From positions 1 to 64,000 of the forward strand of contig NZ_JAAOEO010000016.1 of NCBI RefSeq assembly GCF_011393025.1: a DNA stretch of 64,000 nt, in the 5' to 3' direction. How positions within the stretch are numbered: the stretch's first letter is position 1; the number at the start of each line of letters is the position of its first letter. Source of the DNA: Neobacillus terrae. GTDB taxonomy: Bacteria; Bacillota; Bacilli; Bacillales; Cytobacillaceae. Both the position numbers and the translations under genes were made by a program. This document shows positions 62,432-64,000 of this stretch, piece by piece. Under the pieces are notes generated by a model that saw only the letters and a program-made list of their open reading frames with translations, ran no database searches and was not told where the DNA came from.

Positions 62432-62461
62432 ACACAAAACGCAATGGCGAGGCCATTGCGC
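62432..62461 (-). terminator. Terminator of fdhD
   Basis: GCAATGGC-ctc-GCCATTGC followed by GTTTTGTGTTT on the minus strand. Confidence 0.8.
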
Positions 62462-62469
62462 GTAGCTAA

Positions 62470-63303
62470 TTATTTCCCTGCTGCTGTTGAAAGGTTAACT
62501 CCTGAATGAATTATTCTTTCAGGATGTGTATACACATTCATTGATTCGTTCCGGATAAATCCGATAGCGGTGATACCCAGATGGTCCGCCAGGTTTAAGG
62601 CCAGTTCCGTCGGGGCAGATTTAGATAAAACTACTGCACAGCCGATTTTAGCCACTTTTAAAAGAATTTCTGAGGATATTCGTCCGCTAAAAACTATGAA
62701 TTTATCATCAATTGAAATTTCATTTTTCAAACAATATCCGTAGATTTTATCAAGGGCATTATGCCTGCCAATATCCATTCGCATTATGAGAGGACCGTCT
62801 TTATCGCATAACGCCGCATTATGGACACCGCCTGTCTGCTGAAAAACCTCAGCAGAATCCTGCATGTTTTTCATAAGACGGAAACAGTCATCTACACTTA
62901 TTTTCACCTGGTTTTCTGTCATTTTCTTTGCGGTTAAGGCATCTGAGGCAAAAACAAACCCCTGCCTGCTGGCACCGCAGCAGGAGGTGAGATACCTTTT
63001 CCCCTGTAAATCCTGATAGTATGGATTTTGTCGGGAGGTTGTAACATGTACAAAACCTTCCTTTTCCTGAATCCATATATCTTCTATATCCTCATGGCTC
63101 TTAATTACTCCCTCAGAGGCAAGGAAGCCCATTACCATGTCTTCTATATATTCAGGAGTACAGACCATTGTAACAAATTCTTGTCCATTTAATTTAACTG
63201 TAACTGTATATTCAGTAACGATGTGGTCCTCCACACGCTCGGCCTGGCCATTTCCAAAGCGAAGGATCTCGCGTTTTACTTCCACTGGTTCCATCCTAGC
63301 CAT
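62470..63303 (-). CDS. fdhD: Formate dehydrogenase accessory sulfurtransferase FdhD
   Basis: 277 residues. FdhD carries sulfur from a cysteine desulfurase to the molybdenum cofactor of formate dehydrogenase. Signature segments EYIEDMVMGFLASEGVI, TSCCGASRQG, TGGVHNAAL and DIGRHNALDKIYGY are present. The usual CxxC is here the adjacent pair Cys108-Cys109. It follows the formate dehydrogenase and DUF1641 genes on the same strand and serves their product. Confidence 0.93.
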   Translation of the reverse strand: MARMEPVEVKREILRFGNGQAERVEDHIVTEYTVTVKLNGQEFVTMVCTPEYIEDMVMGFLASEGVIKSHEDIEDIWIQEKEGFVHVTTSRQNPYYQDLQGKRYLTSCCGASRQGFVFASDALTAKKMTENQVKISVDDCFRLMKNMQDSAEVFQQTGGVHNAALCDKDGPLIMRMDIGRHNALDKIYGYCLKNEISIDDKFIVFSGRISSEILLKVAKIGCAVVLSKSAPTELALNLADHLGITAIGFIRNESMNVYTHPERIIHSGVNLSTAAGK

Positions 63304-63360
63304 CCCCTCTGTTGATAAAATCTTCTATATTTCTAATATCCCAATCCACCAATATTTAAA

Positions 63361-63388
63361 CAGCCCCCGCCAATAAGGCAGGGGCTTA
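63361..63388 (-). terminator. Hairpin between the DUF1641 gene and fdhD
   Basis: GCCCCTGCC / GGCGGGGGC stem followed by TGTTTAAATATT on the minus strand. It may end or attenuate the upstream transcript before fdhD. Confidence 0.65.
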
Positions 63389-63392
63389 ATGA

Positions 63393-63941
63393 TTAGACTT
63401 TAAGAGTATGATCCTTGTTTTGATGCTGAGCCTGGTGTTCTGGAAGCTGAGTAGTACGTTCCATTTTGCTTGTGTCTGTGCCCATACCTTTTAGGAATTC
63501 AAACATAAGCGCAATAGACCTGTTGATTTCAGGATCCTTAAGTGAACGGAAAAGATCAAATAAGCCAATCCGATCATCGTCATCCTTCATTTCAGCTACT
63601 CGGGCGATACCTGAATTCACCTTTAACAGCATGGGTTCTAGCTGCTTCACATTCAATGTTCCAAGAACACCCACCATTAACAGCAAATTTCTAAGAGTAT
63701 TTGCTGTTTCAGGAGTATCAGCCTTCTTGACAAGAATATTGAGGATTTTATCTCCTTCGGCTAAAAGCCCACTGACCAGAGAGATAAGTCCCCGCTCATG
63801 GGCGTGCTGGATAACCCCGACGGTTTCCAAAAGGGCCTCTTTATTTTTTAAAAGGGTATCTTCTATTTCACGTAAATCATTCTTTCTCTGATCTTCTTCA
63901 CTGATTCGGATACGATGAATTTGCGACGTCGCTTTAGCCAT
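63393..63941 (-). CDS. DUF1641 protein, YjgD/YrhD-like
   Basis: 182 residues, mostly helical. DUF1641 proteins are encoded right after formate dehydrogenase alpha subunits in Bacillaceae (yjgC-yjgD, yrhE-yrhD in B. subtilis), and the same arrangement is seen here with an 8-bp overlap. Likely a partner or assembly subunit of the enzyme. The LLAEGDKILNILVKKADTPE segment is typical of the family. ATG 63941 follows GAAAGGGG. Confidence 0.85.
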   Translation of the reverse strand: MAKATSQIHRIRISEEDQRKNDLREIEDTLLKNKEALLETVGVIQHAHERGLISLVSGLLAEGDKILNILVKKADTPETANTLRNLLLMVGVLGTLNVKQLEPMLLKVNSGIARVAEMKDDDDRIGLFDLFRSLKDPEINRSIALMFEFLKGMGTDTSKMERTTQLPEHQAQHQNKDHTLKV

Positions 63942-64000
63942 TTACCCTTTCCCCTTTCTTCACAAGATCACCTGGGAAGATGTAATCATTACGGGCCCAT
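63934..64000 (-). CDS. Formate dehydrogenase alpha subunit, C-terminal end (partial)
   Basis: The last 21 complete codons on the minus strand read WARNDYIFPGDLVKKGERVN plus Gly, then TAA at 63936-63934, overlapping the DUF1641 start by 8 bp. The WARxDYxxPG ending fits FdhA/YjgC-type molybdopterin oxidoreductases. The rest lies beyond the window. Supported mainly by context (DUF1641 and fdhD downstream). Confidence 0.65.
   Translation of the reverse strand, partial: WARNDYIFPGDLVKKGERVNG

Overview
The window is ordinary chromosome from a low-GC, endospore-forming Bacillaceae (Bacillus sensu lato). Support for this: a B. subtilis-type argCJBD-carAB-argF operon, a qoxABCD menaquinol oxidase operon, a CotA spore-coat laccase, a YlbL-type PDZ/Lon-like protease, a Spo0H (SigH)-like sigma factor, AGGAGG-type ribosome binding sites with frequent TTG/GTG starts, and RsbR/RsbK-type stress signalling proteins. 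No rRNA, tRNA, CRISPR array, transposase or prophage block was found.

Layout. 1-8.9 kb: amidase, an RsbR-like STAS protein, a YerD-like glutamate synthase-domain protein with an SDR-like partner, a small HExxH protein, an aldo/keto reductase, a DUF2249 gene behind an FNR-like palindrome, a CxxC HMA-like protein, an ATP-grasp protein and a 20-residue membrane peptide. 9.2-13.5 kb: a split hypothetical gene, PEP carboxylase, a second RsbR-like protein. 13.6-23.5 kb: a 21-bp repeat array, then the complete arginine operon (minus strand) with two ArgR/AhrC boxes over its promoter. 23.7-25.5 kb: a possible small RNA, a hypothetical gene and two overlapping DUF3147 membrane proteins. 25.7-30.7 kb: an RsbY-RsbM-RsbK module with a sigma-B-type promoter before rsbY. 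31-39.5 kb: flavohemoglobin, a frameshifted acetyltransferase, a YkgJ-family protein, two Cof-type HAD phosphatases, a ZIP transporter, a phiLC3-type holin, a class A penicillin-binding protein, a MITE-like repeat and a His-tailed HesB-like protein. 39.9-43.8 kb: qoxABCD behind a Rex/Fnr-type palindrome, followed by a 146-bp tandem repeat. 44.4-49.1 kb: prohibitin-like protein, second MITE-like copy, APH-like kinase plus acetyltransferase, and small proteins. 49.2-54.5 kb: a puc-type xanthine dehydrogenase operon. 54.7-61.6 kb: cotA, a third RsbR-like protein, an MFS exporter, the ylbL-type protease, a SigH paralogue and a Ser-rich duplicated protein behind a sigma-B-like promoter. 61.9-64 kb: HNH protein, fdhD, a DUF1641 protein and the last residues of a formate dehydrogenase alpha subunit.

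How the genes fit together. General stress signalling is unusually well represented: a B. cereus-type RsbK/RsbM/RsbY phosphorelay, three RsbR-like STAS proteins that differ in how many phosphorylatable threonines they keep, and two sigma-B-like promoters. sigB, rsbV and rsbW are not in the window. Respiration and redox form a second theme (qox, hmp, molybdenum enzymes and accessory proteins, three CRP/FNR/Rex-type palindromes). The intergenic DNA carries three distinct repeat families: 21-bp GTGCAT arrays, a 146-bp tandem repeat, and a roughly 245-bp element with inverted ends. I found no wholly new gene system. The most promising items are the stress-signalling set, the repeat families, the SigH paralogue with a cre-like site, and the orphan structured RNA candidate.
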